64,000 bases of DNA from Cyclobacterium roseum (GCF_010119225.1 NZ_WNKF01000012.1:108232-172231); one strand, 5' to 3'. Shown: positions 45,716 to 56,206, counted from the first letter of the stretch. The notes: generated from the letters alone by a model not told the origin. Made by a program: numbers and translations.

Positions 45716-46717
45716 CTATCTCGGTTTGTATCCCGATAAGTTGAAAATTTCCCGGGCATCGTCTTGCTGCATGACTTCCTGTAGACTTAAGTCGTTATTG
45801 ATCCGGTAGTCGTCCACGATGTTCCAGCCCAGCCATCTTCCGATCCTACCGGGAGCATCAGGGCTGATTTCATCCGTAAATGGAGCCTCTCCTGTATACC
45901 GCCTGACTTCAAAAGGGTTGGTGTCAAAAAGCAGCTCGTTTTCGATAAAATGGCCCCAAATCATTTCTTCATTGGCGTAACTACCAAGTATTTCTTTGGA
46001 TTCGTAGCCTATAATGTATTCATCAGGCGTGCAGGGGAGGACTGATTTTGTAAAATGATAGGATTTGCCGTAGAAAATCATTTCAGCCAAAAGCGTACGG
46101 TCACTCAAATCCGTGTGGTTAAACTGAGCGGAAATAGCCGTGACGATGGTTGGAACCAAATGGTCTACATTATACCTTTTCGCGATGTACTGGGGCAAAT
46201 CGACGGGTTGAAACCGGTGGTCTTCCGGCAGAAAATAGTCCAATCCGATCACAATGATTTCCTCCTCCACAATCAGGTCGATACCAAAGCCGGTTACAAA
46301 AGTATATACCTCAGGAATCTTGAATTCGGGATAGTGGTGTTTAATGCCCCGAAATGCGTTTTCCAACTCTTTTCTGATCGTGTCAAGGTTTTCAAAGTGA
46401 GCTTTTACTTCCTGGTACAGTTCCTGCATGCCCGTATCCTGATGGATGAGCAGTAATTCTTCCCTCATTCGCTCCTGGTTTTCAAATCCCATGTTGTCAA
46501 ACATGACTGAAGCAAATTCCGGATATTTTTCCAGAAGGTAGATAAGCTTCTCCTCCGTCAGTCCTTCAAAAAACGGCTCCTCCATCCTGTTTATCTCCAC
46601 CTCCATTTCGATTTCCGAAAAGGCGGCCGGAAGGGTGCAAGGTTCGTTCGATTCCGAGCAACTACCAATAACCAATGAAATGAGCCCGGCATAGATCGCA
46701 AATGTGAATCGGTTCAT
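45716..46717 (-). CDS. gldB: GldB-like gliding motility lipoprotein
   Basis: A 333-residue lipoprotein on the minus strand. The chosen start at 46717 gives a signal with lipobox V-I-G-S-C20; an upstream in-frame ATG would add 14 residues and spoil it. The C-terminus G-R-W-L-G-W-N-I-V and the ending with L-Q-E-V-M, then A-R-E-I-F, then S-G-Y-K-P are typical of GldB, required for gliding and type IX secretion-linked motility in Bacteroidota. It is inserted against the direction of the polysaccharide genes, with a promoter touching its start codon. Confidence 0.8.
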   Translation of the reverse strand: MNRFTFAIYAGLISLVIGSCSESNEPCTLPAAFSEIEMEVEINRMEEPFFEGLTEEKLIYLLEKYPEFASVMFDNMGFENQERMREELLLIHQDTGMQELYQEVKAHFENLDTIRKELENAFRGIKHHYPEFKIPEVYTFVTGFGIDLIVEEEIIVIGLDYFLPEDHRFQPVDLPQYIAKRYNVDHLVPTIVTAISAQFNHTDLSDRTLLAEMIFYGKSYHFTKSVLPCTPDEYIIGYESKEILGSYANEEMIWGHFIENELLFDTNPFEVRRYTGEAPFTDEISPDAPGRIGRWLGWNIVDDYRINNDLSLQEVMQQDDAREIFNLSGYKPR

Positions 46718-46721
46718 ATAT

Positions 46722-46730
46722 GCAAAGATA
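46722..46730 (-). promoter_or_regulatory. -7 element of gldB, near-leaderless
   Basis: On the minus strand the sequence reads TATCTTTGC, a perfect TAnnTTTG, only five bases upstream of the ATG. Transcription would start at or next to the start codon, so the mRNA may be leaderless. The -33 TTG is not clear. Confidence 0.5.
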
Positions 46731-46851
46731 GTCTTTTGATGCGAAACAGGTGGTTTCACCCCATAAAAAGTAACTTTTTAGAGAAAAGGAACAAGACTTT
46801 TAAACATTAGCTTTAATCTCCAAACATCGGTTCCAAAAAGAAAGGAATACT

Positions 46852-46860
46852 TATCTTTAC
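46852..46860 (+). promoter_or_regulatory. -7 element of the export operon
   Basis: TATCTTTAC matches TAnnTTTG except for the last base. It lies about 100 bases before the SLBB export gene, divergent from gldB. No clear -33 element. Confidence 0.4.
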
Positions 46861-46961
46861 GGTTGCTTTACGGATTTTTTGAAATCCAAACCTAAAAACC
46901 CGACCTTAAACAGGCCGTGGGTGACCTGGCGAAGCTGTGTACAAACATTAAAATCAGTCGC

Positions 46962-49577
46962 ATGATTTCTTTAAGGCATTTGAATCTGAAACGGTTATTT
47001 TTTATTGGAATGACGCTTCTTTTCTCGTTTATGGTGGAGGCCCAATCATTACAAGACATTTCCTCTCTGGATGTAGACGATTTATCGGATCAACAATTGC
47101 AGGAATTGATGAGCAGGGCCTCGGAAGCAGGCTTGTCGGAGGCTGAATTGCTTCAAATGGCCCAGATAAGGGGAGTTCCTGCGGCTGAAATTGATAAGTT
47201 GAAAGATAGGCTGGAGGGAATGGTTTTTGGCTTGCAGGGCGGAGCACGTTCAGACTCAGGAATTGGAAAAAGGGAGGGCAGAAGACAGATGGGGTTCAAC
47301 GAGATTACGCGTGGCATCATACCACCTAAAGGAGAGGAGGGTGAAAATGAGGTGGAAGAGCAGCCCTATTTTGGCATGGACCTCTTTTATAATAAAAATA
47401 GGAGGCTAACCTTTGAACCCAATTTGAATATGGCCACGCCCCGAACGTATATTTTAGGACCCGGGGATGAAGTGTATATTGATATTTACGGGCAGTCGGA
47501 GAAGTATTACGAGGCATCCGTGAGTCCCGAAGGTCAGATCATACTGGAAAATATAGGTCCTATAAATGTATCAGGACTTTCTTTGGAGGAAGCCACTCAG
47601 GTAATTAAAAGCAGGCTCTCGACTTACTATACGGGTTTGAGGGGAAGCAATCCCAATACCTTTTTACAATTAAACCTGGGAAATGTCCGAACCGTAAAAG
47701 TGAATTTGGTAGGTGAGGTTAGGTTGCCGGGGACCTTCACGCTTAGTGCATTTAGCACCGTTTTCAACGCACTATATGCAGCCGGAGGCCCCAATCAAAA
47801 CGGTAGCATGAGGAGGGTTCGGTTAATCCGCAACAACGAAGAAATTGCAGAAATTGATATTTATGACTTTTTGACGAAGGGCGATCCCAATATAAACCAC
47901 CTGCTGCAAGATCAGGATATTATTTTGGTTCCGCCCTATTTGGGGAGAGTGACAGTAGAAGGAGCGGTGAAAAGGCCCAAAATTTTCGAGGTGAAGGAAG
48001 GGGAAACTTTTGCAGATGTTCTTTCCTTTGCAGGAGGTTTTACTGACCATGCGTTTAAAGAAAAAGTGAATGTAACCCGCATCACGGATACGCAAAAAGC
48101 AGTATCGGACATCTACCAGGATCAGTTTCGTATGTTTTTGGTAAAGGGCGGGGATCGTTATCAGGTGGGGGAAGTGCTGGACCGCTATACCAATCGGATC
48201 CAAATAAGAGGTGCTGTCTACCGGCCGGGAAATTATGCCTACCAGGAAGGCCTTACCCTGACCGAATTGGTACAAAAGGCCGAAGGGCTCCGGGGGGAAG
48301 CTTACCAGAGCAGAATAAGTATCTTGAGAACCAACGAGGACATGAGTACCCGGATGTTGCAGGTAAACCTGGAAGAAATTTTTAATGGCAACATGCCGGA
48401 TATCCCCCTAAAAAGAGAAGATTTGATCCGGATTCCCTCTATATACGAATTAGCTGAAGAGGTATATGTCAAAGTTTCGGGCGAAGTACTGTATCCGGGT
48501 ACCTATCCCTATTCTGGTGAAATGACACCCGAAGACCTTATTTTAATGGCAGGGGGACTGAAAGAAGCGGCATCGGTAGAGAATGTGGAACTTGCGAGAA
48601 GAGCAACCGACCAGCGGGGAAGGGAGTTTTCGCAAATCATTCCTGTTTCGGTTCAGGAGAACCTTGGTTTATCGGCAAACCCAATCGAATTGGAGCCTTT
48701 TGATCACCTTACCGTGAGAAGGAAAACCAATTTTGGTCTGGACAGAATGGCCAATATAGAAGGCCAGGTCAATTCACCTGGCACCTTTGCCATTAAGCAT
48801 GCAGAAGAACGAATTTCAGACTTGATCAACAGAGCGGGAGGCTTAACAGCTTTCGCCTATGCCGAAGGAGCCAGGCTTATCCGGAGAACAGAATTTTATA
48901 AAACAGAGTCCGAGACGCTCCGAAAAGAGCGAAGCCTGCTAAACCTATTGGAGCGGATGAATCGGGAAGAATTAGTACCCACGGAATCACAGCAACAGTT
49001 AATCGACCGGATCAGTAACTACCTATTTGAAAATAAGGATTCCTCACAAATGGAAACAGAAGCCCGTGTCATGCAGGCAAGGGAAAACCTGCTGAGTGAA
49101 ATTTCCGATTCCAGAGAGGGAGTAGCGCCTATAAAAATCAAAGAAACGGAGGCGATAGCCATAGATCTGGAAGCCATTTTGGCCAATCCGGGATCCAAAT
49201 ACGATTTGATCCTGGAGGAAGGAGATATTTTAAGTGTGCCCAGGCAACTGCAGACGGTTCGGTTGAGGGGAGATGTGATTTATCCTACTACCGTGAGGCA
49301 CGAAAATTTCAGAGGATTGTCCTATTATATTGACAGGGCCGGAGGGTTTGATTCCCGTGCAAAAAAGAGGAGTACTTATGTAGTTTATGCCAATGGGGAG
49401 GTAGCCAGGACCAAGAATTTTATTTTATTTAATGTGTATCCAAACGTAGCGCCTGGATCAGAAATCATCGTACCCACCAAAGGCCCCAGAATTCCTATCC
49501 GACCGGGAGACCTGGTGGGGATCACCACCGGATTGGCTACGCTTGCCCTGGTAATCACCCAACTACTAAATCGATGA
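46962..49577 (+). CDS. Outer-membrane polysaccharide export protein with multiple SLBB domains (Wza-like)
   Basis: An 871-residue exported protein from ATG 46962 with a signal peptide ending near V-E-A-Q; a GTG at 46917 would add 15 residues. After a Leu-rich region (~25-75) comes a Poly_export domain (Y-I-L-G-P-G-D-E-V-Y-I-D-I-Y-G), then about six SLBB repeats, for example V-N-L-V-G-E-V-R-L-P-G-T-F and I-Q-I-R-G-A-V-Y-R-P-G-N-Y. A hydrophobic segment sits at the C-terminus. It is far longer than Wza (~380 residues), as usual in Bacteroidota. It forms the outer-membrane channel for the polysaccharide, with the Wzz protein coded next (4-base overlap). Confidence 0.88.
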   Translation: MISLRHLNLKRLFFIGMTLLFSFMVEAQSLQDISSLDVDDLSDQQLQELMSRASEAGLSEAELLQMAQIRGVPAAEIDKLKDRLEGMVFGLQGGARSDSGIGKREGRRQMGFNEITRGIIPPKGEEGENEVEEQPYFGMDLFYNKNRRLTFEPNLNMATPRTYILGPGDEVYIDIYGQSEKYYEASVSPEGQIILENIGPINVSGLSLEEATQVIKSRLSTYYTGLRGSNPNTFLQLNLGNVRTVKVNLVGEVRLPGTFTLSAFSTVFNALYAAGGPNQNGSMRRVRLIRNNEEIAEIDIYDFLTKGDPNINHLLQDQDIILVPPYLGRVTVEGAVKRPKIFEVKEGETFADVLSFAGGFTDHAFKEKVNVTRITDTQKAVSDIYQDQFRMFLVKGGDRYQVGEVLDRYTNRIQIRGAVYRPGNYAYQEGLTLTELVQKAEGLRGEAYQSRISILRTNEDMSTRMLQVNLEEIFNGNMPDIPLKREDLIRIPSIYELAEEVYVKVSGEVLYPGTYPYSGEMTPEDLILMAGGLKEAASVENVELARRATDQRGREFSQIIPVSVQENLGLSANPIELEPFDHLTVRRKTNFGLDRMANIEGQVNSPGTFAIKHAEERISDLINRAGGLTAFAYAEGARLIRRTEFYKTESETLRKERSLLNLLERMNREELVPTESQQQLIDRISNYLFENKDSSQMETEARVMQARENLLSEISDSREGVAPIKIKETEAIAIDLEAILANPGSKYDLILEEGDILSVPRQLQTVRLRGDVIYPTTVRHENFRGLSYYIDRAGGFDSRAKKRSTYVVYANGEVARTKNFILFNVYPNVAPGSEIIVPTKGPRIPIRPGDLVGITTGLATLALVITQLLNR

Positions 49578-50647
49578 ATCAGCAAAACAAACACATACTT
49601 GACGATAAAATTACCTTCAAAGAGCTTATTGAAAGGCTTTTCGGTTGGATAAATGTCTTTTTACGTAAGTGGAGGGTTCTGGGTACTTTTGTGATCGTTG
49701 GGATTCTGTTGGGAATTGCTGCCTCCCTACTCAAAAAGCCGGTGTACCATGCGGATACCACGTTTGTGCTGGAACAATCGGATATGGGAGGGCTCGGAAA
49801 TATTTCGGGCATCGCTTCCATGTTGGGACTGAACCTGGGATCCATCGGATCGGAGAGCGGGTTATTTAAGGGAGATAATATACTGGAACTGTATCGCTCG
49901 GATGCCATGCTTTCCCAGGCCTTGCTGGATCCCTTTGACCCGGAGGAGGAACAGCTGCTCATAAACCGGTACGTACGTTTTCATGATCTTGATGAGAAGT
50001 GGGAAAGTGAAGTTGATTTTGGGGCGTTGGATTTTTCCCTGCCAAGGGAAGATTTTTCGATTCAACAGGATAGCGTGCTGCGGGAAGTGGTAAAAGAAAT
50101 CCGAAAGGAAAGCCTGGTGGTGGACAAGCCGGACCGTAAGCTGAATATTATCAAAGTAACGGTTGCTTCAAAGGACCAGGAATTTGCGAAAAGTTTTAAT
50201 GAGCAATTGGTGGAAACCGTAAATGATTTTTACCTCAAAACCAAAACGAAAAAGACGGCCGAAAACCAGGCCGTTCTACAGCAACAAGCCGATAGTGTCC
50301 GCAGCGTCCTGGATGAGAAAATAAAGCAATTAGCCCGATTCCAGGACAATGTTCCCAACCCGAACCCGCTTTTACAGGAGGGACTCGTTGCCTCCAAAAG
50401 TTTGCAGGTAGATATTCAAGCGGCGGCGGCGGTTTATGAAGAAATCGTTACCAATCTGGAAATTGCCAAAATTAATCACCGAAACAACACCCCACTAATC
50501 CAGATCATCGATCGACCACGATTCCCACTGGAGCGTTCCGAAATAAAACTAGCCACTGGAATCGTGTTGGGTGCTTTTCTCTTTTTTCTTTTGGGCCTGG
50601 TGTGGGTGTACCTACAGACCCTGTATTTTCGGCATCTGAAGCAATAA
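49574..50647 (+). CDS. Wzz-type chain length determinant
   Basis: A 357-residue inner-membrane protein with two membrane segments, ~38-58 and near the C-terminus (G-I-V-L-G-A-F-L-F-F-L-L-G-L). The N-terminal Wzz domain follows the first. The central part is a long coiled coil facing the periplasm. There is no C-terminal tyrosine kinase domain, unlike Wzc, so phosphorylation control would need a separate kinase; none is in the window. It regulates polymer length. Confidence 0.85.
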   Translation: MNQQNKHILDDKITFKELIERLFGWINVFLRKWRVLGTFVIVGILLGIAASLLKKPVYHADTTFVLEQSDMGGLGNISGIASMLGLNLGSIGSESGLFKGDNILELYRSDAMLSQALLDPFDPEEEQLLINRYVRFHDLDEKWESEVDFGALDFSLPREDFSIQQDSVLREVVKEIRKESLVVDKPDRKLNIIKVTVASKDQEFAKSFNEQLVETVNDFYLKTKTKKTAENQAVLQQQADSVRSVLDEKIKQLARFQDNVPNPNPLLQEGLVASKSLQVDIQAAAAVYEEIVTNLEIAKINHRNNTPLIQIIDRPRFPLERSEIKLATGIVLGAFLFFLLGLVWVYLQTLYFRHLKQ

Positions 50648-50662
50648 GTTGCCCGGGTTTCT

Positions 50663-51979
50663 ATGTTAGAAAGAATTTCCAGGCTGCCTTTTTTTTATTT
50701 ATTGCAAAATAAATCGATCAGGAACTTTGTTTTCCTTTTCCTGATCCAATCCTCCAATATCCTGATTTCCTTATTGGCCATGCCGGTGCTTGTTCGCGCC
50801 GTTGGTGTCTCGGAATTTGGGTTGGTAAACCTCTCGTTTTCAGTAATTCTGTTGTTCAATGTGCTGGTTAGTTATGGCTACAACCTGAGTGGCCCCAGGA
50901 ATATCGCATTGGCAGCGGACAATTCGGAAGTATTAAGCCAGACCTTTTCGGAAATCATTTGGAGCAAAAGCCTCTTAGCCGCTATTGCCCTGGTTTTCAT
51001 TTTTATACTTGGAACAGGCTTTGGCTTTTTTGAGGAATACCTGTTCATTTTGAGTTGGTCTACCATTCTATTGTTTAGCGAGGCCACTGCGACTATTTGG
51101 TTTTTTCAGGGAAAGGAAAGTTTGCACTGGGCCTCCCTGGCCAATGTTTTTGGGAAATTATTGTATTTGGGACTTATCATAGGGCTGATCAATGACCCTT
51201 CCGGTAGTTACCTGGCTAACTTTTTTCTAGGGGCAACCGCCATTCTCACCAACCTCATCCTATTGGCTTACATTCATTTTGGTTTGAATATTCGCCTGCG
51301 TTGGCCGGATGTCCGAAGCATCTGGCAATCCTGGAAAAACAACCTGCTCTTATTTTTTTCCGGTATGACGGCCCACCTGGCTGTTAACGGGGGAGTGATC
51401 ATTTTGAGTTTTTTTGCATCTGCCCAGGTATTGGGGCTTTACGGGATGGCAGAGCGGGTGGCCATGGTCTTGCGAATTGCCCCTACCCTGATTACCCAAG
51501 CCGCTTACCCCAGAGCCAGTGTCCTTTTTTACCAGGATTCTGGAAAATGCTACCAGTTCCTGCGCAAGGTCCAATGGGCTTCCCTGGCAGTGGGACTTGC
51601 GATCGGTGTATTGGTGAATCTGTTCGCACCCGGTATCATTCAGTTGGTATCCGGGAAAGATCTGGGAGATGCCGTTGCTATTTTAAAAATTCTGGCTTTT
51701 TTACCGTTGCTGGCAGGGCTTAACATTGTCAATATGTTGATTATTCTAGTCACGGATGAGAAGAAAACGCTTTTTCATTCCACCTGGGGATTTTGTGTGT
51801 ACATGCTTGCTGCTTCCGTTTTGTTAACCCATTATTATGGTGGAACGGGGCTGGCCGTGGCACTACTCACAACCGAACTGGCAGCCTTCTTATTTACTTC
51901 GGTTTTATTATGGAAATCGAAGGCGCACATTTTAACTGAATACTATCGTGGATTCTTCTCTCGCCATTATCATTCTTAA
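50663..51979 (+). CDS. Wzx-type oligosaccharide flippase
   Basis: A 438-residue membrane protein with about 12 hydrophobic segments, matching the MATE/MVF-type Wzx family (polysaccharide biosynthesis protein): R-N-F-V-F-L-F-L-I-Q near the start, then F-G-L-V-N-L-S, then an A-x-x-R-x-A-M-V centre. It moves lipid-linked repeat units across the inner membrane. Its 3' end overlaps the next glycosyltransferase gene by 32 bases. Confidence 0.85.
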   Translation: MLERISRLPFFYLLQNKSIRNFVFLFLIQSSNILISLLAMPVLVRAVGVSEFGLVNLSFSVILLFNVLVSYGYNLSGPRNIALAADNSEVLSQTFSEIIWSKSLLAAIALVFIFILGTGFGFFEEYLFILSWSTILLFSEATATIWFFQGKESLHWASLANVFGKLLYLGLIIGLINDPSGSYLANFFLGATAILTNLILLAYIHFGLNIRLRWPDVRSIWQSWKNNLLLFFSGMTAHLAVNGGVIILSFFASAQVLGLYGMAERVAMVLRIAPTLITQAAYPRASVLFYQDSGKCYQFLRKVQWASLAVGLAIGVLVNLFAPGIIQLVSGKDLGDAVAILKILAFLPLLAGLNIVNMLIILVTDEKKTLFHSTWGFCVYMLAASVLLTHYYGGTGLAVALLTTELAAFLFTSVLLWKSKAHILTEYYRGFFSRHYHS

Positions 51980-52853
51980 TTGGAATGGTTGGGACTATAC
52001 TTGTGCCTGCCTGAAATCGCTGGAACGATCTGGGTTTCCTGCTGAAGCGATTATAGTAGTGGACAACGGATCGGATGACGGTTCTGATCGGGAAATCAAA
52101 AAACAATTTCCCCGGGTACAGTTGATTCTACATCTGGTAAATGCTGGTTTTACGGGGGGGAATAACCTGGGCATCAAGGCCGCTTTAGATCAGGGATATG
52201 CCTATGTCATGCTGCTGAACAATGATACCGAAGTGGCTGCGGATTTTTGGAAACCACTATTGGAAGAAATGCAAAACCACCCGGTGACCGCAGCCGTGCA
52301 GCCATTAATCTACTTGTTACATCCCAAATCCAAAATATGGAATGCGGGAGGTAAGTACCAGTCCTGGCTTGGTATCTCTCAGACGATTCGCCACCCCAAC
52401 GCAAACCAACCCTATCCAACCGATTGGATTACCGGCTGTGCCATTTTAGTCAGGGCATCAGTAATGGAGAAAGTTGGGCTCCTGGATGAGCACTATTTTG
52501 CTTATTTTGAAGACGTAGATTGGTCTTTACGAATGAGAAATGAAGGGTATACGCTGAAAGTTGTTCCTGAATCAATTATTTTCCATGAAGCAGGAGCAGC
52601 CTCTAAAAGTAAGCAGGAGGGAGAAGAGGGATTTCTGAATCCGAAGGTACATTTCCTGAATGTTCGGAACCAACTCTTTCAACTGAGAAAGTATAGCAGG
52701 TTCCCCGGAAATTGGCTGGCATGGCCTTTCCATTTGCTTAAATTCGGGTTTTACCTTGGTTACTTTACCCTGAAAGGTAGAAAATCAAAACGAAAAGCAG
52801 TGATAGACGGGATAATTGCAGGGTTCAAAACACCAATAATGATAGGAAAATGA
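51948..52853 (+). CDS. GT2-family glycosyltransferase
   Basis: A 301-residue GT-A enzyme: I-I-I-L-N-W-N-G at the start, V-V-D-N-G-S-D-D-G-S at ~36-45, G-F-T-G-G-N-N-L-G-I near residue 65 and L-L-N-N-D-T-E-V as the DxD-like site. This is the rhamnosyltransferase-like subgroup. The start is inside the flippase gene, and the stop overlaps the polymerase gene by four bases. Confidence 0.88.
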   Translation: MDSSLAIIILNWNGWDYTCACLKSLERSGFPAEAIIVVDNGSDDGSDREIKKQFPRVQLILHLVNAGFTGGNNLGIKAALDQGYAYVMLLNNDTEVAADFWKPLLEEMQNHPVTAAVQPLIYLLHPKSKIWNAGGKYQSWLGISQTIRHPNANQPYPTDWITGCAILVRASVMEKVGLLDEHYFAYFEDVDWSLRMRNEGYTLKVVPESIIFHEAGAASKSKQEGEEGFLNPKVHFLNVRNQLFQLRKYSRFPGNWLAWPFHLLKFGFYLGYFTLKGRKSKRKAVIDGIIAGFKTPIMIGK

Positions 52854-54265
52854 TTAGCATGCTCTTGTTTTTTCTGGTGGTGGTGTATGTGTTGACGTTG
52901 CTGGTGGTCAGCGTAAAAAAAATTGTCTTTCAGGGGAAGTGGGAGTTTATCATTGTTTTTATGGTGCTGTACCTCCCCTTTTACATATCCATTTTGAGCA
53001 TTGTATATCAGGCTACCGGATCGGAAGTCGCCGTTGCTTTTTTTCAATACATCAAAGAACTGTTATTGCTGCTTGCGATCGGGGGATTTTTTTTGTTCCA
53101 AAAAGATATTTGGACGTACCCATTTCGGTTAAATTTGGTAGACTACATACTCCTGTCATTTTTTGGATTGGCTACCCTGTTTTTATTTTTGCCCATGGGC
53201 GAGGCCTCATTCGTTAATAAACTGCTGTACTTAAAAAATACCTTGTTGATTGGAGCTTTTTACTTTCTTGGTAGGAATACCCGATTGGCAAGCGACCAAT
53301 TAGACCGGATTTTTTCCTGGGTGATGGTCATCGCTATAGCCGCTTTTTGTTTAAATATCCTGGAAAAAGGACTGGGGGTTCATTTTCAGCAATTGACTGG
53401 ATATGCCTTGTTTAATTTTGCCATTAATGGCATAGAGCCATCAGGAAACTACGGGCTTTCCTGGACCTTTGAAACTCAGACTACCGGCATGCGACTGGCA
53501 TCTTTTTTCTCTGACCCCCTGGAAATGGCCAGCTCCAGCTTATTGGCCTTTGCCACGGGGTTAATCTGGTATTTGACTCGTAAAAGAGAAGAAAGCTGGT
53601 TTTACCTGCTCGTGATGTTGGCGGCGGTAGGGAGTTTGTTTTTTTCGGCATCCAGGGCTGCTTTTGGAGCTTTTTTTGTGATGCTTTTTTTTATTGCCTT
53701 CGTTTTCAGATTGTACCGACTGCTTCAGCTCGGAGCCCTGATGCTTCTGGGCTTTGCACTCTATGTGCTTTATTTTGCCTCCGAAGAGTTCTACTATTTC
53801 GTCTACGACACGCTGACCTTTCAGAATGCCTCCAGCCTCGGCCATTTGGTAGAGTGGTTTCTGGCCTTGGATGCGATGGTGGCAAACCCGGAAGGGTTGG
53901 GCCTGGCGATGAGTGGCAATACCGGCAGCGTGGAGGATGATGTTCGGGTAGGTGGAGAGAATCAATTTCTCATTTACGGGGTGCAGTTGGGCGTGTTGGG
54001 CATGCTGTTATACATCGCAGCGCTGGGGTTCGGCATTCACCGATCTTTACAGGTTTTTCGTCATACATCCGACAGCTCTGATGCCCGGGTGGCTTTTATA
54101 GCCGCCAGCACCAAATTCGGCTTACTGTTACCCTTGTTTACAGCAAATGCCGAATTGTATGCCTACGTATCCCTGGTTTCCTGGTGGGCCATGGGTTATT
54201 CCCTCTCGATCTATAACCAGCTTTTGCGCTTTAAAAATAATTCCTTAATTAGCACGCCTTCATGA
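52850..54265 (+). CDS. O-antigen polymerase/ligase-like protein (Wzy type)
   Basis: A 471-residue membrane protein with about 11 hydrophobic segments and one large periplasmic loop in the last third (~330-375), as in Wzy polymerases and WaaL ligases. The loop contains G-L-A-M-S-G-N-T and G-G-E-N-Q-F, comparable to the catalytic loop of this superfamily. Context (flippase, chain-length protein) favours polymerase. Confidence 0.8.
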   Translation: MISMLLFFLVVVYVLTLLVVSVKKIVFQGKWEFIIVFMVLYLPFYISILSIVYQATGSEVAVAFFQYIKELLLLLAIGGFFLFQKDIWTYPFRLNLVDYILLSFFGLATLFLFLPMGEASFVNKLLYLKNTLLIGAFYFLGRNTRLASDQLDRIFSWVMVIAIAAFCLNILEKGLGVHFQQLTGYALFNFAINGIEPSGNYGLSWTFETQTTGMRLASFFSDPLEMASSSLLAFATGLIWYLTRKREESWFYLLVMLAAVGSLFFSASRAAFGAFFVMLFFIAFVFRLYRLLQLGALMLLGFALYVLYFASEEFYYFVYDTLTFQNASSLGHLVEWFLALDAMVANPEGLGLAMSGNTGSVEDDVRVGGENQFLIYGVQLGVLGMLLYIAALGFGIHRSLQVFRHTSDSSDARVAFIAASTKFGLLLPLFTANAELYAYVSLVSWWAMGYSLSIYNQLLRFKNNSLISTPS

Positions 54266-55395
54266 AGGAAAAGCCTATCGTAGTATTGGTGGATGTTTTT
54301 TTTCTTCACCTGGCCCAGACCGGGATCAAAACGTACATTGATAGTCTGGTCCGTCAAATAGAAAATTATCAGGGAACAAAATATCGATTCATTGTTTACC
54401 CTTCACCCAGAAAAATCAGCAGTGGGAATTTTTTTAAGGGGAAGACCGCGCGCTGGAAAAATTGGTTGTTTCAGTTTCGTTATTTCTTTCACAAACTTAT
54501 AGTACTACCCGGGCTGAGCTACCGCTATCAGGCAGATTTGGTCTTTTGTCCCGATATACTTGCCCCGCTGTGGTCACGGGGAAAACGGATTGCGGTGATT
54601 CACGATGCGTTTTTTTGGGAAAGCCCTGAACATTACCATCCGCTATGGAGAAAAATTTACCTATCTTTTGTGAAGGGCAGTATTCAAAGGGGAACGAGGG
54701 TGCTTACCGTTAGCAACTATGCTAAAAGCAAGATCCAACCATTTTTGAAAACACCTTTTCCCATAAAGGCCATACCTACCGGGTTGGATGTGGGGATTCA
54801 GAAAAAACCGGATTTCCAGAATTCTCCGCTGGATTGTCCCTACTTTTTGCATGTAGGGGTGATGGAAAAAAGAAAAAACCTGGCGGTCCTGGTACAGGCG
54901 TTTGCTTTGTTTAGTGAGCAGTCCGATGAAGAATACAAACTGGTGTTGGTGGGGCAGCGCGGTCCCAGACTTACATTGGATGCCTACGAGGAAGTGGTGG
55001 GCGAGATCCGGCGATTGGGATTACAGAAGCAGGTAATTTTGCCTGGATACCTAAGCAATGAAGAACTGAAAAGGTATTACCATTTTGCTACGGCATACGT
55101 ATTTCCTTCCAAAAATGAGGGCTTTGGCCTTCCGGTTTTGGAGGCTTTTTCCTATGGTTTACCGGTGATTATCGGACCGCAGGGGGCCTTGATGGAAGTG
55201 GGAGGCGCTGCCGTGTTAGGGAGCGATTCCTTCGGCCCGGTTGATTTCGCCAAAAGGATGAAACAGCTGGCAGGAGACCCGGATCTGCGTACCAAGCTAG
55301 CCGCTCTGGGCTATAAACGGCTGCAGGCATTTAGAGGAGAGAAGTTTTTTCTATCTTTGCAGGCATATTTTAAAGAAATCATGCATGGCAACTAA
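54262..55395 (+). CDS. GT4-family glycosyltransferase
   Basis: A 377-residue GT-B enzyme. The C-terminal donor domain has the signature [23 protein letters not shown], which carries the E-x7-E catalytic pattern of family GT4. The N-terminal domain shows [11 protein letters not shown] and V-S-N-Y-A-K-S. It overlaps the polymerase gene by four bases and the acyltransferase gene by 11. Confidence 0.88.
   Translation: MKEKPIVVLVDVFFLHLAQTGIKTYIDSLVRQIENYQGTKYRFIVYPSPRKISSGNFFKGKTARWKNWLFQFRYFFHKLIVLPGLSYRYQADLVFCPDILAPLWSRGKRIAVIHDAFFWESPEHYHPLWRKIYLSFVKGSIQRGTRVLTVSNYAKSKIQPFLKTPFPIKAIPTGLDVGIQKKPDFQNSPLDCPYFLHVGVMEKRKNLAVLVQAFALFSEQSDEEYKLVLVGQRGPRLTLDAYEEVVGEIRRLGLQKQVILPGYLSNEELKRYYHFATAYVFPSKNEGFGLPVLEAFSYGLPVIIGPQGALMEVGGAAVLGSDSFGPVDFAKRMKQLAGDPDLRTKLAALGYKRLQAFRGEKFFLSLQAYFKEIMHGN
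55352..55360 (+). promoter_or_regulatory. Possible internal promoter -7 element
   Basis: TATCTTTGC inside the end of the glycosyltransferase gene, 24 bases before the acyltransferase start. The -33 element is weak, so this may be chance. Confidence 0.3.
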
Positions 55396-56095
55396 TTTGG
55401 GGGGGCTCCTTTCCAAGATCACCAAAATGGACTTTTCGGACCGTTTTGGTCCGGGATGGGATCGAGCTTCGGTTTTTTGGGTTTTGGTAAGAATGGTTGC
55501 GTGCTGGTGTCGCGGGTACTGGCTGAAGTGGCAGATGAAAAGTGTAAAGGGAATGGTTTTGATTGGAACAGGGGTCACCATTCGCCAGGCAGGCTATTTG
55601 AGTGCAGGAAGGAATTTTGTTGCTCAGGATCGTTGCGAGATTAATTGCCTTTCCACCAAAGGAATTGTGTTTGGGGATAAGGTCACGGTGGGAAGTTATG
55701 CGATCATTCGTCCTACCAACCTATATGGGGGAGAGCCCGGGTTGGGGCTTAAAGTTGGAGACAATTCCAGTATTGGCCCTTATGCCTATATCGGCTGTTC
55801 CGGATACATAGAAATCGGAAACAATGTGATGATGTCGCCCAGGGTAAGTATTTATTCCGAAAACCATGTTTTTGAGGATGTAACCCAGCCTATGATTAAG
55901 CAAGGAGTCCGTCGATCTTTTGTCAAGATTGAAGACGATTGCTGGATTGCATCGAATGCCGTTATTTTGGCAGGCGTTACCATAGGGAAAGGATCCGTAG
56001 TGGCAGCAGGTAGTATTGTGACCAAAGATGTTCCTCCCTACAGTGTGGTTGGGGGTAATCCAGCAAAAATAATCAAAACCCGGAAAGAACCATGA
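55385..56095 (+). CDS. Hexapeptide-repeat acyltransferase
   Basis: A 236-residue left-handed beta-helix protein, probably transferring an acetyl group to the polysaccharide. Repeats run from ~60 to ~220, including [11 protein letters not shown] and the final [24 protein letters not shown], closing with V-V-G-G-N-P-A-K. His at E-N-H-V is the likely catalytic residue. The N-terminal ~55 residues carry no repeats. Confidence 0.85.
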   Translation: MATNLGGLLSKITKMDFSDRFGPGWDRASVFWVLVRMVACWCRGYWLKWQMKSVKGMVLIGTGVTIRQAGYLSAGRNFVAQDRCEINCLSTKGIVFGDKVTVGSYAIIRPTNLYGGEPGLGLKVGDNSSIGPYAYIGCSGYIEIGNNVMMSPRVSIYSENHVFEDVTQPMIKQGVRRSFVKIEDDCWIASNAVILAGVTIGKGSVVAAGSIVTKDVPPYSVVGGNPAKIIKTRKEP

Positions 56096-56097
56096 AA

Positions 56098-56192
56098 TCG
56101 AGTATGACGAGAAAGTCAAACGGGGGGATGATTATCCAACATGCGAGATTCTCCCGATTTAAGATCGGGACAGGCTATGTGACCATTAAGAA
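56098..56192. repeat. Dispersed repeat, copy B (between acyltransferase and methyltransferase)
   Basis: ATGACGAGAAAGTCA, then GGGATGATTAT, CATGCGA, the hairpin CCCGATTTAAGATCGGG, and TGTGACCATTA at the end. The order and wording match copy A at 22345-22470, here without the second hairpin. It fills most of the 111-base gap. Confidence 0.65.
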
Positions 56193-56206
56193 ACAATTAT
56201 AAACAC

